A stretch of 64,000 nt of DNA from Pseudomonas entomophila L48 (GCF_000026105.1 NC_008027.1:3114501-3178500); one strand, 5' to 3'; counted from the first letter of the stretch, positions 25,360 to 34,625 are shown. Numbers and translations: made by a program. The notes: generated from the letters alone by a model not told the origin.

Positions 25360-26481
25360 CTAACGGACGAACACCTGCGGCGTGGTGGTCGACATGTCGC
25401 CACCCGGCAGCTTGATGTTCCCGACTTTCTCCAATGTATTCGGGTCGAACACCGCCAGGTCGTTGAACGTGCCGCCCAGATACAACTTGTCACCGGCCTT
25501 GTCGAAGGTCACGCAGTAGTAGGTATGGTCCAGGTTGGCGGCCTTGACCAGCTTCTTCTGCTGGATGTCGTAGCGGGCCAGGCGGTTGAGCACCCCGTAC
25601 ATCTGGTTCGGGTCCTTCGGCGAACGCAGGCCGGTGAAGTACAGCTCGGTGAGTTCGGCAAACTCCTGGGTGTGCGCCTTGCCGGTCTTCAGGTCGATGC
25701 TCAGGTAGCCGTACAGGGGCTCGGCGGTGGCCGGGTCCTGCTTGGCATCCTTGAACTTGGCGATGGTGTAGAGCATCGAGAACTCGTGCCGGGCGCTCTG
25801 GTGCGGCCAGAAGTACAGCACGTCCGGCGCGCTGTAGCCGGGGCGGTTCCAGGTACGCAACGGCAGCGCCACGCTGTACTGGCCAGTCTTCACGTCCATC
25901 TTGTAGATGTCCGGCCCGGCCACGTACAGGCTGCCGTCGTCGGCCGCGCGCATCAGGTAGACCTGGCGCGGCATCGGGAAGGTGCGCACCGGTTTGGCAT
26001 CCAGGCCATCGGCGGTACTGAACACTTCAAGGCGCGGCGGCTTGACCACATAGTGGTCGTTCAGGCGCTGGCTGGGGTTGACCGTGGCATACACCTCCTT
26101 GCCGTCGGGGCTGATGGCGAACGAGTACATCGCCTTGCCCACCTCGCCCGGCACGCTGGACAAGTTGGCGTGGAAGGTGGTCTTGCAGCTGTCCAGGTCG
26201 ATGCCGTAGATATCGGCGAAATGGTTGTTGAGCACATAGGCGGTGCGGTTGTCCGGCGCCATCATCGCCGTGCCGGGGCCAAATGAATCGGGCATGCGGC
26301 AGGTCTTGTACAGCGTGTCGCTGGCCACCTCGACCACGTGCAGGTTGTTCGGGTAGTTGGTGGCGATCAGGTACTCATGGCCGGCCTTCAAGGCCTTGCC
26401 GGCGTCATCTGCCTGGGCTGCCCAGGTGCAGGCCGAAGCGACGACGGTGAGCGCGAGCTGCGCGCAAAGTCCAGGTTTCAT
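25360..26481 (-). CDS. qhpB: Quinohemoprotein amine dehydrogenase, beta subunit
   Basis: A 373-residue periplasmic protein with a signal peptide (about 1-24, ending WAAQA). The rest is a seven-bladed beta-propeller-like repeat pattern (HEYLIATNYPNNLHVVEVAS, TAMMAPDNRTAYVLNNHF, YSFAISPDGKEVYATVNP and so on). In the family this subunit packs on the CTQ-bearing gamma subunit and the dihaem alpha subunit in the heterotrimer that oxidises primary amines and passes electrons to a c-type cytochrome or azurin. It is the last gene of the qhpA-D-C-B run, 19 bases after qhpC, and is followed by a BIME. Confidence 0.92.
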   Translation of the reverse strand: MKPGLCAQLALTVVASACTWAAQADDAGKALKAGHEYLIATNYPNNLHVVEVASDTLYKTCRMPDSFGPGTAMMAPDNRTAYVLNNHFADIYGIDLDSCKTTFHANLSSVPGEVGKAMYSFAISPDGKEVYATVNPSQRLNDHYVVKPPRLEVFSTADGLDAKPVRTFPMPRQVYLMRAADDGSLYVAGPDIYKMDVKTGQYSVALPLRTWNRPGYSAPDVLYFWPHQSARHEFSMLYTIAKFKDAKQDPATAEPLYGYLSIDLKTGKAHTQEFAELTELYFTGLRSPKDPNQMYGVLNRLARYDIQQKKLVKAANLDHTYYCVTFDKAGDKLYLGGTFNDLAVFDPNTLEKVGNIKLPGGDMSTTTPQVFVR

Positions 26482-26500
26482 GCGGTTTCCCCTTGTCGTT

Positions 26501-26824
26501 CTATTTGTCTTTCGGGAATACGGTGCCCAGGTTGCGCCAGTCTTCCTGGGAGTTGGTCGCCTGGGCGTTCCAGTCCTGGTAGGTGCTCATCATGTCCGGC
26601 ACCTGGGCCGGCCACCAGCAGGGGTCGGAACAGCCGTACAGGTCGGCTTCCATCGGCTGGCACAGCGAGCTGACGCCACCGAAGGCGTCCACCTCCCAAC
26701 CCGGGTCGGTGGTGGCGGTGCAGCCGGCCACGGCACTCATGGCCAGCACTTCTTCGACGCGGTCTTCGGCGGCGGCCTGTTCGAGGATGCGCGCCTTGTT
26801 GTTCAGCGGTTTGAGGTGCTTCAT
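26501..26824 (-). CDS. qhpC: Quinohemoprotein amine dehydrogenase, gamma subunit (CTQ subunit)
   Basis: A 107-residue precursor: a 28-residue leader ending EEVLA, then a 79-residue mature chain starting MSAVAGC. In mature numbering all residues known to be crosslinked in this family are present: C7-E16, C27-D33 and C41-D49 for the three thioether bridges, and C37-W43 for the cysteine tryptophylquinone cofactor (segment [14 protein letters not shown]). The leader is not a Sec signal; in the family it directs modification by QhpD and is removed later. The gene starts one base after qhpD ends. Confidence 0.95.
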   Translation of the reverse strand: MKHLKPLNNKARILEQAAAEDRVEEVLAMSAVAGCTATTDPGWEVDAFGGVSSLCQPMEADLYGCSDPCWWPAQVPDMMSTYQDWNAQATNSQEDWRNLGTVFPKDK

Positions 26825-26825
26825 G

Positions 26826-28256
26826 TCAGTGCGCCTTCCGGGGAGTGATGTAGCGATCGATGAAGGCCGGGTTGGTGGCCATGATGCGGCTGTAGACCTC
26901 GATGCCGAAATCGACCCAGTCGCGCATCAGCTCGCAGTAGTGGTAGGTCGGGTGCTGCGGGTCGCCGTAGCGGGCGTAGCTCTCGTGGTAGCAGCCGCCG
27001 GAACACAGGTTGCGGATGCGGCAGCTGTCGCAGCCGGTACCGCTGCGGTCCAGGCGCTGTGAGAGGAAGTCGTTGAGCTGTGCCTGCTTCACACCCTGGT
27101 GCACGTTGCCGAAGGTCGGCAGGCTGGAGCCGGTGAAGCGATGGCAGAGGTTCAGCTCGCCTTCGTGGTCCACGGCCAGCATCTTCAAGCCGGCACCACA
27201 CGGCAGGGCCTTCTTGTGGCCTTCGTGGATATCAGTGATCAGTTGGTGCAGGTTGGAGAAGCCGATGTTGCGGTGCTCCAGCGCTGCTTCCAGATAGTGC
27301 CGGCCCAAGGCCTTCATGTTGGCGAACACCTGCACCAGTTCGTCACCGGTCAGGTTGAAGTCGGCCATGTCGCCGGAGGTCACTGGGGCGAAGCCCACTT
27401 CAGCGAAACCCAGCTCGTTGAACAGATGGTTCCAGATGGTCTCGACATCGGTGATGCCGCGGGTCAGGGTGACCCTCGCGCCCACCGGCCGGCTGCGGTA
27501 GCGCGACAGCAGCATGTCGGCCTTGCGTCGCACCACGTCGTAGGTGCCCTGCCCACCCACGGTGATGCGGTTGCGGTCGTGCACGGTCTTCGGCCCGTCG
27601 ATGCTGACGGACAAGCCGAAACGATGGGCGTCGAGCCAGTCGACGATCTCCTCGGTGAGCAGCGTGGCGTTGGTGGTCATGATGAACTCGACCTGCTTGC
27701 CTGCCTCGGCGAAGCGCCGCTCGCAGTAGGCGACCATGTGCTCGATCAGTGCCCGGTTGGACAGCGGCTCGCCGCCGAAGAACACCACGCTGTAGCGCGC
27801 TTCATCGGGGGACTCCCTGAGCAGCATTTCCACCGAGGCCTCGGCGGTGGCACTGTTCATCTTGCGGCCTGCCGAAGGCTTGTCGAGGTCTTCCTTGTAG
27901 CAGTAGGTGCAGCTCAGGTTGCAGCCGGTGTTGACGTTGAGCACCACGGTGTTCAACGCGGTGCGCTCGACCCGCTGGAGCGCGATCTCCGGCGTCAGTG
28001 GCGAGCCGTCGCTGACCACTTCCAGGGCAATCAGCTCGCGCAGGGTTTCCTCGATGTCCTGCCCGCTGAACTGCTGGCCGAGGTGCTGCATCAGTTCCTC
28101 GGCGGAGCAGCCCTGGCGGCGCAGGGTGTCGATGATGCCGCCGGTCACCGCGTCGGCGGCGAACAGCGAACTGCTGGGGATATGGAACAGCATGCGGTCG
28201 GCATCCACCTGCACTTCATGCAGGTTGCGTTCGACCAGGTTCAGTAGTGCGCCCAT
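26826..28256 (-). CDS. qhpD: Radical SAM/SPASM maturase of amine dehydrogenase gamma subunit
   Basis: A 476-residue cytosolic radical SAM enzyme. The iron-sulfur motif [12 protein letters not shown] is near residue 112, followed by the GGEPL motif ([14 protein letters not shown]). A C-terminal SPASM-type cysteine cluster (CGAGL...CHRF...[19 protein letters not shown]...YHYCEL) holds extra clusters. In Paracoccus QhpD forms the three Cys-to-Asp/Glu thioether bridges inside QhpC. A well-placed GGAGG precedes the ATG. Its position between qhpA and qhpC matches other Pseudomonas clusters. Confidence 0.95.
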   Translation of the reverse strand: MGALLNLVERNLHEVQVDADRMLFHIPSSSLFAADAVTGGIIDTLRRQGCSAEELMQHLGQQFSGQDIEETLRELIALEVVSDGSPLTPEIALQRVERTALNTVVLNVNTGCNLSCTYCYKEDLDKPSAGRKMNSATAEASVEMLLRESPDEARYSVVFFGGEPLSNRALIEHMVAYCERRFAEAGKQVEFIMTTNATLLTEEIVDWLDAHRFGLSVSIDGPKTVHDRNRITVGGQGTYDVVRRKADMLLSRYRSRPVGARVTLTRGITDVETIWNHLFNELGFAEVGFAPVTSGDMADFNLTGDELVQVFANMKALGRHYLEAALEHRNIGFSNLHQLITDIHEGHKKALPCGAGLKMLAVDHEGELNLCHRFTGSSLPTFGNVHQGVKQAQLNDFLSQRLDRSGTGCDSCRIRNLCSGGCYHESYARYGDPQHPTYHYCELMRDWVDFGIEVYSRIMATNPAFIDRYITPRKAH

Positions 28257-28292
28257 GGCGACCTCCCGATAATCGATTCGTCAGGTTGATGC

Positions 28293-29858
28293 CTACGGCA
28301 GCGGCGGATTGTTCCAGCGCTGCACGGTGACGATCAGATGCCCCTCGCCCTGCTGGCCGCCATCGGCGAGCGTGGCGATCACCTTCAGGTTGCCGGCGTT
28401 GTTGGTCATCATCTTGCGCTCGGGGTTCGGCCCCGCACCGCCCGGCACGAACACGCCGTCGGGTTGCATCTGCCCGGCGAACTTGAGGTCTTCGTCCTCG
28501 ACGGCCCGCTCGTTGAACGGCTCGACCTTCCAGGTGGCAGGCAGGTAGCCGATGCGCAGTGGCTGGCCATTGGCATCCTTGCCCCAGGCCTCTGCCTCGA
28601 AGCGGCCCTGGACCTTGGGCACCGAGGCACCGTTCTCGCCGATGCGGGCGATGGAGAACGCCGGCACCACCTTGACCTCATCGACCTTGTCGTACACCGC
28701 CAGCTGCACGCCCTTGAGCGCGCCCAGCGCCACTTCGCGCTGGCCCACGGCGGCATCCTGGGCGGCGCGCGCCTTGACCCGGATCAGCGTCGGGGTCGAC
28801 TCCAGCACCTCGGTCACCTCCACGCCCGCCCCCAGCACCGGCGTGCCCGACAGGTCGCTGCCCACCAATGAGATCTCGCTGTCGCTACCGGCCTTGATGA
28901 ACGCCGGCTGCACCGCCAGCAAACGGGCCTGGCCAGCCTTGGAGGCACTGAAGTCCAGGCCGCGTTCATCGTGCTCGGCCTCGAACATGCGGCCTTTCAT
29001 CTGGCCGTCGATGGCCGCGAACACCTGGCGCAGGTTGGCTTCGCCGACCTTGACGTTGCCGCGCCACTCGTAGCCGTTGTAGAGGATCGCCGAACCGTTG
29101 CCGTTGAACGGCGTGCCGTCGGCATAGGTGCCCTTGACCTCGACCTTGAAGGTGTCGCCCTGGCCGGCGCTGACGCTCATCACCCCGCGCACATCGCCCT
29201 TGGCCAGCATATGGCCGCTGAACGCCCACTGCCCGGCCAGGGCCTCGGCCTTGGGCCGGTCCTTGAGCCACTCGGCCCAGGCCGGGTTGTCGAGGGGGAA
29301 GCGCTTGGCCAGTTCCGGCACCATCTGCTTGAGGGCGATATCCAGCCAATCACGGTCGCGGGCTTGGGCCTGGTATTCGAGGGACGGCCACTGGCTGAGG
29401 TGGAAGTTGACCAGGTGTTCCCACTCCTGGGCCGGACGTCGTTGCAGGGCGACCCGGGCTCCGGAGTGGCAGCGCCCGCACATCTGGCTGAGTTGATCGT
29501 CGAAGTGCTCGACGGTGTTCAGCCGCCGCTCCATGGCGTAGCGCACGCCCTCGGTCTCGCTGGGCGCCAGGCCCTGCTTGTCGGCCAGGTACTTGACCAG
29601 GGTGCGGCGGTCGTCGTCGCTGATCGAAAGGCCGTGCATCACCTGCATGCGGGCGATGCTCATCAGCCAGCCTTCCGGGGTCTTGCGCTGGTGGCTGATG
29701 CGGCTGTAGCTGTCATTGCCCTCGGGGATATGGCACCCCATGCACTTGCTCTGCAACAGGCTCGGGCCCTGCTCGGCCGCCATGGCCTGGGCGGACAGCA
29801 GTGCGGTGGCGACCAGCGCCAGTGTGCCCGCCCGCCGCCGGAGTCGAGTCGTCTTCAA
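28293..29858 (-). CDS. qhpA: Quinohemoprotein amine dehydrogenase, alpha subunit (dihaem)
   Basis: A 521-residue periplasmic dihaem protein. A Sec signal peptide (about 1-27, ending AQAMA) precedes a cytochrome domain with two haem-binding motifs, CMGCH (about residue 39) and CGRCH (about 127), followed by beta-barrel domains (about 180-520) of the family. It accepts electrons from CTQ in the gamma subunit. The start codon is TTG, supported by a perfect GGAGG seven bases upstream. It is the first gene of the qhpA-D-C-B operon and divergent from the aldehyde dehydrogenase. Confidence 0.93.
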   Translation of the reverse strand: MKTTRLRRRAGTLALVATALLSAQAMAAEQGPSLLQSKCMGCHIPEGNDSYSRISHQRKTPEGWLMSIARMQVMHGLSISDDDRRTLVKYLADKQGLAPSETEGVRYAMERRLNTVEHFDDQLSQMCGRCHSGARVALQRRPAQEWEHLVNFHLSQWPSLEYQAQARDRDWLDIALKQMVPELAKRFPLDNPAWAEWLKDRPKAEALAGQWAFSGHMLAKGDVRGVMSVSAGQGDTFKVEVKGTYADGTPFNGNGSAILYNGYEWRGNVKVGEANLRQVFAAIDGQMKGRMFEAEHDERGLDFSASKAGQARLLAVQPAFIKAGSDSEISLVGSDLSGTPVLGAGVEVTEVLESTPTLIRVKARAAQDAAVGQREVALGALKGVQLAVYDKVDEVKVVPAFSIARIGENGASVPKVQGRFEAEAWGKDANGQPLRIGYLPATWKVEPFNERAVEDEDLKFAGQMQPDGVFVPGGAGPNPERKMMTNNAGNLKVIATLADGGQQGEGHLIVTVQRWNNPPLP

Positions 29859-29933
29859 GATCAGACCTCCACGGTGTTGTTCTTATCGTTTTTCGCACGC
29901 TTGGGTACTGCGGTGTGCATCTGACAGTGGCGA

Positions 29934-29949
29934 TACAGGAAGTGTGCCA
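29934..29949 (-). promoter_or_regulatory. Candidate sigma-54 promoter of qhpA
   Basis: The minus strand reads TGGCACA-N4-CTGTA, with a perfect -24 element and spacing but GT where -12 normally has GC. It would give a 5' leader of about 65 bases before the TTG start. Confidence 0.4.
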
Positions 29950-30056
29950 ACTGACGCAAAAATCTTGTGGATCAATCAGTTGAGAAGATTTTGAGCGACA
30001 TTCGACAGGCCACGGGGCGCTGGTGAACGTTCCATTTCGCGACTGAGTGTTTCACC

Positions 30057-30164
30057 TTGAGACACCGGCCCCGACCGATGGGCGAGATCCCTGTAGGAGC
30101 CAGCCTTGCTGGCGAAATGGCCGCCACGGTCACCTGTTCCATCGCTGTCTCAACGGTGTCTCAA
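30057..30164. promoter_or_regulatory. Upstream activator-type repeats between qhpA and the aldehyde dehydrogenase
   Basis: TTGAGACACC at 30057-30066 is matched in inverse by TGTCTCAA at 30146-30153 and GGTGTCTCAA at 30155-30164. Three copies of one 8-10 base word lie about 90-200 bases upstream of the forward sigma-54 promoter, where enhancer-binding activators act. A REP element lies between the outer copies. Confidence 0.55.
30092..30116. repeat. Single REP element in the divergent qhpA/aldehyde dehydrogenase region
   Basis: TGTAGGAGCCAGCCTTGCTG followed by GCGAA. It is one of the few REP copies in the window that lies in a divergent promoter region rather than after a gene. Confidence 0.8.
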
Positions 30165-30249
30165 TGTGCAACAGACCGGTTGCCTCACTGCCTCCACTCC
30201 CGCCCTGAAAGTATCGAACTATCAAATGCTTGCATGGCCCAGCGGGTAT

Positions 30250-30264
30250 TGGCACGGCCATTGC
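30250..30264 (+). promoter_or_regulatory. Sigma-54 promoter of the aldehyde dehydrogenase
   Basis: TGGCACG-N4-TTGC with GG and GC ten bases apart matches the -24/-12 consensus. It lies about 40 bases before the ATG of the dehydrogenase. Confidence 0.75.
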
Positions 30265-30303
30265 CGATAGCTGTGCACACCCAATGACAAGAGGCACCGC
30301 CCC

Positions 30304-31797
30304 ATGCATTCCGAACTGCCCACCCTCCCCGCCACCCGCGCCTTCCTCGCGCGCAAGCTGAAGATGCGCATCGGCGCCGACTGGCAGGACGCCGCCAGCG
30401 GCCGCACCATGGCCTTGCGCAACCCGGCCACCGGCGAGGTGCTTGGCGAGGTGCCGGCCGCCGCCTCCGAGGACGTGGACCGGGCGGTGCAGGCAGCGCG
30501 CCAGGCCTTCGACGCCTCGCCCTGGAGCCGCCTGCGTCCGCGGGAGCGGCAGAACCTGCTGTGGCGCCTGGCCGACCTGATGCAGCGCGACGCCCAGGAG
30601 CTGGCCGAACTCGAATGCCTGAACAACGGCAAGAGCGCCGCCGTTGCACAAGTGATGGACGTGCAACTGGCGATCGACTTCCTGCGCTACATGGCCGGCT
30701 GGGCGACCAAGCTCGAGGGCAGCACCGTCGAGCCGTCGCTGCCGCTGATGCCCAACGACGAATTCCACGGTTTCATCCGCCGTGAGGCGGTGGGCGTGGT
30801 GGGTGCCATCGTCGCCTGGAACTTCCCCCTGCTGCTGGCCTGCTGGAAACTCGGCCCGGCCCTGGCCACCGGTTGTACCCTGGTGCTCAAACCCGCCGAC
30901 GAGACGCCGCTGACCGCCCTCAAGCTGGCGGAGCTGATCGACGAAGCCGGCTACCCGGCCGGGGTGTTCAACGTGGTCACCGGCACCGGCCTCGAAGCCG
31001 GCGCCGCCCTCAGCCGCCACCCCGGTGTCGACAAGCTGACTTTCACCGGCTCCACCGAGGTCGGCAAGCTGATCGGCAAGGCCGCCATGGACAACATGAC
31101 CCGCGTCACCCTCGAGCTGGGCGGCAAGTCGCCAACCATCGTCCTGCCCGACGCCAACCTGCAGGAGGCCGCCGCCGGCGCCGCCACGGCGATTTTCTTC
31201 AACCAGGGCCAGGTGTGTTGCGCCGGGTCAAGGCTGTACGTGCACCGCAAGCACTTCGACAACGTGGTCGCCGATATCGCCGGCATCGCCAACGGCATGA
31301 AACTGGGTAACGGCCTGGACCCTTCGGTGCAGATGGGGCCGCTGATTTCGGCCCGGCAGCAGGAGCGGGTGACCGGCTACATCGACCTGGGCCGGGAGCT
31401 GGGCGCCACCATTGCCTGCGGTGGCGAGGGCTACGGCCCGGGCTACTTCGTCAAGCCGACGGTGATCGTCGATGTCGACCAGCGCCACCGCCTGGTGCAG
31501 GAAGAGATCTTCGGCCCGGTGCTGGTGGCCATGCCGTTCGACGATATCGACGAAGTGCTGCGCATGGCCAATGACAACCCTTATGGCCTTGGCGCGAGCA
31601 TCTGGTCCAACGACCTGGCGGCGGTGCACCGGATGATTCCGCGTATCAAGTCCGGCTCGGTATGGGTCAACTGCCATAGCGCACTGGACCCGGCGCTGCC
31701 GTTTGGTGGCTACAAGCTGTCCGGTGTCGGCCGCGAGATGGGCGCGGCGGCGATCGAGCATTACACCGAGTTGAAATCGGTGCTGATCAAACTCTGA
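30304..31797 (+). CDS. Aldehyde dehydrogenase, probably phenylacetaldehyde dehydrogenase
   Basis: A 497-residue cytosolic NAD(P)-dependent aldehyde dehydrogenase. Motifs are VVGAIVAWNFPLLLACWK (cofactor binding), FTGSTEVGK, the general-base Glu in TLELGGKSP, and the catalytic Cys in FFNQGQVCCAGSR. It is divergent from the qhp operon and shares its regulatory region, so its natural substrate is the aldehyde released by the amine dehydrogenase, for example phenylacetaldehyde from 2-phenylethylamine (called PeaE in P. putida U). A sigma-54 promoter precedes it. The exact substrate is inferred from context. Confidence 0.9.
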   Translation: MHSELPTLPATRAFLARKLKMRIGADWQDAASGRTMALRNPATGEVLGEVPAAASEDVDRAVQAARQAFDASPWSRLRPRERQNLLWRLADLMQRDAQELAELECLNNGKSAAVAQVMDVQLAIDFLRYMAGWATKLEGSTVEPSLPLMPNDEFHGFIRREAVGVVGAIVAWNFPLLLACWKLGPALATGCTLVLKPADETPLTALKLAELIDEAGYPAGVFNVVTGTGLEAGAALSRHPGVDKLTFTGSTEVGKLIGKAAMDNMTRVTLELGGKSPTIVLPDANLQEAAAGAATAIFFNQGQVCCAGSRLYVHRKHFDNVVADIAGIANGMKLGNGLDPSVQMGPLISARQQERVTGYIDLGRELGATIACGGEGYGPGYFVKPTVIVDVDQRHRLVQEEIFGPVLVAMPFDDIDEVLRMANDNPYGLGASIWSNDLAAVHRMIPRIKSGSVWVNCHSALDPALPFGGYKLSGVGREMGAAAIEHYTELKSVLIKL

Positions 31798-31836
31798 ATC
31801 CGCATTGTCTTTGCGATCAAGCGCCGCCGCGCGGCG

Positions 31837-31926
31837 CATCGCGGATGAATCCGCTCCTACAGGTTTGTTTCGGGCCATGCGCCGCGGTACGTTGCAACCT
31901 GTGTAGGAGCGGATTCATCCGCGATG
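31837..31926. repeat. BIME: inverted REP pair (GGATTCATCCGCGATG variant)
   Basis: CATCGCGGATGAATCCGCTC ending CTACA (31837-31861) faces its inverse (31902-31926). This is a third sequence variant, seen only here in the window. It follows the aldehyde dehydrogenase gene. Confidence 0.85.
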
Positions 31927-32011
31927 CACGCGTGAGCGGCGCTCGACTTCGAGACCACTGCATGTTGCTCGCCTGGCAGTTGGTCGCGGTGATCCAACCC
32001 TCTACCGAGCC

Positions 32012-32815
32012 TCACTCCTGATGCTGCTGTTGCTTCCACAACGCCAGGTTCTGCGCCAGCCACTGCTCGGGCAACGGGCTGGCGACGATCTCCTGCATCT
32101 TTTCCGCCATTTGCTTGCGCAACGCCGGCTGGTTGCAGGGCGCATTGCGCGACAGCGCCAGGTACAGGCCCTCGCTGGAAACCGGCGGCTCGAGTACTTC
32201 AAGGCGCTTATCCATGCCCTGGGTCTCGGCCAGCGCCATGCCAGGGTAACGCTCGTAGATCACATAGTCGTTGCGCTTGAGCAGCAGCTTCTGGAACGCC
32301 TGCGCCGCGCTGGGTACCGCCTCGAGGTTGAGGTTGGCCCGGGCGTAGTCATCGAACTGCTGGCCGTAACTGTTGTTGACCAGCGTCCCCCCGCTGCGCC
32401 CTTTCAGGTCCGCCCACCACGAATAGGCAAAGCCATCGCCCTGACGCACCCAGACCACACTGGGGGTGTTCAGGAAGGCGGGCTTGATGAAATCCATGAC
32501 CTGCTGCCGCGCCCGGGTGAGGAAATACCCGGCCAGCATGTCGATGCGCCCGGTGCGCACCTCTTCCTGGGCCCGAGACCAGGGACCTGCATACACCACA
32601 TCGACCACCAGCCCCAGTTCTTCTGCCAGGTGCTTGAGCAAGTCGGCGTTGGCGCCGATCAGTTGCTCAGGATTATGCGGATCTCGCCAGAGATACGGAG
32701 GGTACTCGGGGTTGCCCGTCGCCTTCAGATGCCGGCAGTCATCCGCCGCCTGCACGCCCATGGCCATCAGCGCCAGGACCAGGCACAAGGACTGGCACAC
32801 ATTACGTCCGCTCAT
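32012..32815 (-). CDS. Periplasmic substrate-binding protein, SBP_bac_3-like, solitary
   Basis: A 267-residue periplasmic protein. The signal peptide spans about 1-23 (ending GVQAA) and the mature part has the two-lobe pattern of polar amino-acid binding proteins (ATGNPEYPPYLWRDPHN, LIGANADLLKHLAEELGL, VRTGRIDMLAGYF). The start at 32815 has GAGG 9 bases upstream; the frame is open further but without homology. No permease or ATPase gene is adjacent, so it either serves a distant ABC system or acts as a sensor-type binding protein. A mature chain of about 245 residues is typical. Confidence 0.8.
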   Translation of the reverse strand: MSGRNVCQSLCLVLALMAMGVQAADDCRHLKATGNPEYPPYLWRDPHNPEQLIGANADLLKHLAEELGLVVDVVYAGPWSRAQEEVRTGRIDMLAGYFLTRARQQVMDFIKPAFLNTPSVVWVRQGDGFAYSWWADLKGRSGGTLVNNSYGQQFDDYARANLNLEAVPSAAQAFQKLLLKRNDYVIYERYPGMALAETQGMDKRLEVLEPPVSSEGLYLALSRNAPCNQPALRKQMAEKMQEIVASPLPEQWLAQNLALWKQQQHQE

Positions 32816-33039
32816 TTGCGACCCTCGGCTCATTGGACATTCGGTGGAAGTGAGTGGACGGGGTCCGGTGCCGCTCAGGGCACAAATGGCACATTCTGCA
32901 CGACAAATGGCCACTAGCCACTCCCCACTGGAGCCTCTGTGCTGCGGTACATCGTCACGCTGCGCCGCAGTGGCGAAACGGCTAAGCTGAACAGGCCAAT
33001 TTCACACAGGCCTGGGGCCTGTCCAGCAAGAGCTTTGAC

Positions 33040-33318
33040 ATGACCGACAGACCTGCCTCCTGGCTATTGCTCTGCACCCTCGCCCTGGGCTTGGCCATTG
33101 GCGCGGGCTGCTCCAGCAAAGCCCGTTACGCAACCGCCAACGCTGGCTCCAACTGCTATGCCAAGGCCATGCCCAGCAATGGTGAAGGGGGCCTGGCCTT
33201 CGGTAACACCCTGGCCATGGCACGCAAGAAGTCCATGGACAGTTGCATCCGCTACGCCGGCCGCTCCGGCGGCACACCCGGCACCTGCCAGGTGGTGCTC
33301 GCCCAGTGCAAGCGCTAG
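33040..33318 (+). CDS. Small putative lipoprotein of unknown function
   Basis: A 92-residue exported protein. The hydrophobic signal (about 8-23) ends in IGAGCSS, a loose lipobox with the Cys at about residue 24. The mature part is Gly/Ser/Ala-rich with three further cysteines (SNCYAKA, DSCIRYAG, TCQVVLAQC) that could form disulfides. I do not recognise a family. Its last 4 bases overlap the end of the convergent hydrolase gene. Confidence 0.7.
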   Translation: MTDRPASWLLLCTLALGLAIGAGCSSKARYATANAGSNCYAKAMPSNGEGGLAFGNTLAMARKKSMDSCIRYAGRSGGTPGTCQVVLAQCKR

Positions 33319-34007
33319 CTGAGCGCCTTCACCGCCTCGTCGATCAGGTTCGCCACATCGGCCGCCCTTGACGCCAGGGAGGCATGGCTGGCATCCAGCG
33401 TGATGACCTTCTTCGCGTTCAATCGATCAGCCATCTTGCGTTGGTTGTCCGGGTGGATCATGTGGTCGGCGCTGGAAATCTGGTACCAACTCGGCTTGTC
33501 CTTCCAGGCCGGGTTGGCGATGGTGTCGCCAAAGGTGCTGGCCAGCGGCGCCTTTTGTGTTACCCCCATGACCAGTCCATCCTCCTTCGGCAGATCCTGG
33601 CAGAAGCTTTCATGGAACTTGTCGGCCTTGAGCCATAGATAGCCATCGCTGTCCGGCGCCAGGTTGGGTGCTGCGGCGGGAAGATGCTCCTGTGTGATGG
33701 CACCAGGGCTTTCGCCCGCGTCCGGCGCGAACGCGGCAATGTAGACAAGCCCCTTAACATTGCTCGCATTGCCTGCCTCGGTGATGACCGCACCGCCATA
33801 GGAGTGCCCCACCAGCACCACTGGCCCCTCGATCTGCGCGACCACCTTGCGAGTGCGTTCGACATCGTCGGCCAGCGACGTCAGTGGCATTTCCACGGCC
33901 CGCAGGCCTGTGTGGCCCTTGCGGTCCAGCTCGACGATAACCCGCCCCCAATGGGCGGCGCCGCCCCAGAAACCGTGGACCAGAACAACTGTGGGCTTAC
34001 TGCTCAT
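33315..34007 (-). CDS. Alpha/beta-hydrolase fold esterase-like protein
   Basis: A 230-residue soluble protein. The oxyanion-hole segment VLVHGFWGGAAHW lies near residue 8, the nucleophile elbow GHSYGG near residue 74, the acid is probably in the SSADHMIHPD stretch, and the catalytic His in LDASHASLASRA. It resembles EstC/plant hydroxynitrile-lyase-like hydrolases. The start at 34007 has GAGGGA 8 bases upstream and gives a standard N-terminus; the frame extends 16 codons further without support. The substrate is unknown. Confidence 0.85.
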   Translation of the reverse strand: MSSKPTVVLVHGFWGGAAHWGRVIVELDRKGHTGLRAVEMPLTSLADDVERTRKVVAQIEGPVVLVGHSYGGAVITEAGNASNVKGLVYIAAFAPDAGESPGAITQEHLPAAAPNLAPDSDGYLWLKADKFHESFCQDLPKEDGLVMGVTQKAPLASTFGDTIANPAWKDKPSWYQISSADHMIHPDNQRKMADRLNAKKVITLDASHASLASRAADVANLIDEAVKALS

Positions 34008-34165
34008 GAAGGCATTCCCTCGTAAGGTGGCATGGCTGGAAAACGGGTGCGTCACACCCGTCGGAACAGCATAGGTGAGTGGTGCAATGGCGATAGATCA
34101 AAGCCATTGGCCGCCGCCCGCGCTCATTCCCAAAGCCACTGGATTCGTGCGATTCAATCGCGAGC

Positions 34166-34195
34166 TTGACGTATACGTAAACCTGGCTTTAGGTT
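34166..34195 (+). promoter_or_regulatory. liuR promoter with LiuR-type operator
   Basis: TTGACGTATACGTAAA (34166-34181) is nearly palindromic and matches the LiuR recognition word as I remember it. Its TTGACG doubles as -35; TAGGTT (34190-34195) 18 bases on is the -10. It lies just upstream of the MerR-type gene, so autoregulation is expected. Confidence 0.6.
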
Positions 34196-34223
34196 ATCCC
34201 CATTCCTCCCGCCGAGCCCCAGC

Positions 34224-34625
34224 ATGACCAGCCAGACCTACAGCATCTCCGACCTCTCCCGCGAACTGGACATCACCACCCGCGCCATTCGCTTCTATGA
34301 GGAGCAGGGCTTGCTCAGCCCTGAGCGCCGCGGCCTGGAACGCATCTATTCGGCACGCGACAAAGTGACCCTCAAGCTGATCCTGCGCGGCAAGCGCATC
34401 GGCTTCTCGCTGGCCGAATGCCGCGAGCTGATCGGCCTGTACGACCCTACCGGTGGCAACCTCAAGCAGCTCAACAGCATGCTCGCCAAGATCGCCGAAC
34501 GCCGTGCCCAACTGGAGCAGCAGATGCTCGATATCCAGCAGATGCACCTGGAACTGGACACCGCCCAGGAGCGCTGCGAGCAGGCGCTGGCCGCCACCCT
34601 GAACCAGCAGCACCCCAACCGTTGA
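34224..34625 (+). CDS. liuR: MerR-family regulator, LiuR-like
   Basis: A 133-residue cytosolic regulator. The winged helix-turn-helix (YSISDLSRELDITTRAIRFYEEQGLL) is followed by wing residues (RRGLERIYSARDKVTLKLILRGKRIGFSL) and a dimerisation coiled coil (about 85-125). There is no metal-binding Cys set, as expected for LiuR, which controls branched-chain amino acid breakdown. It is followed 20 bases later by HMG-CoA lyase, the last step of leucine catabolism, which supports the name. The rest of the liu pathway genes are not in this window. Confidence 0.85.
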   Translation: MTSQTYSISDLSRELDITTRAIRFYEEQGLLSPERRGLERIYSARDKVTLKLILRGKRIGFSLAECRELIGLYDPTGGNLKQLNSMLAKIAERRAQLEQQMLDIQQMHLELDTAQERCEQALAATLNQQHPNR

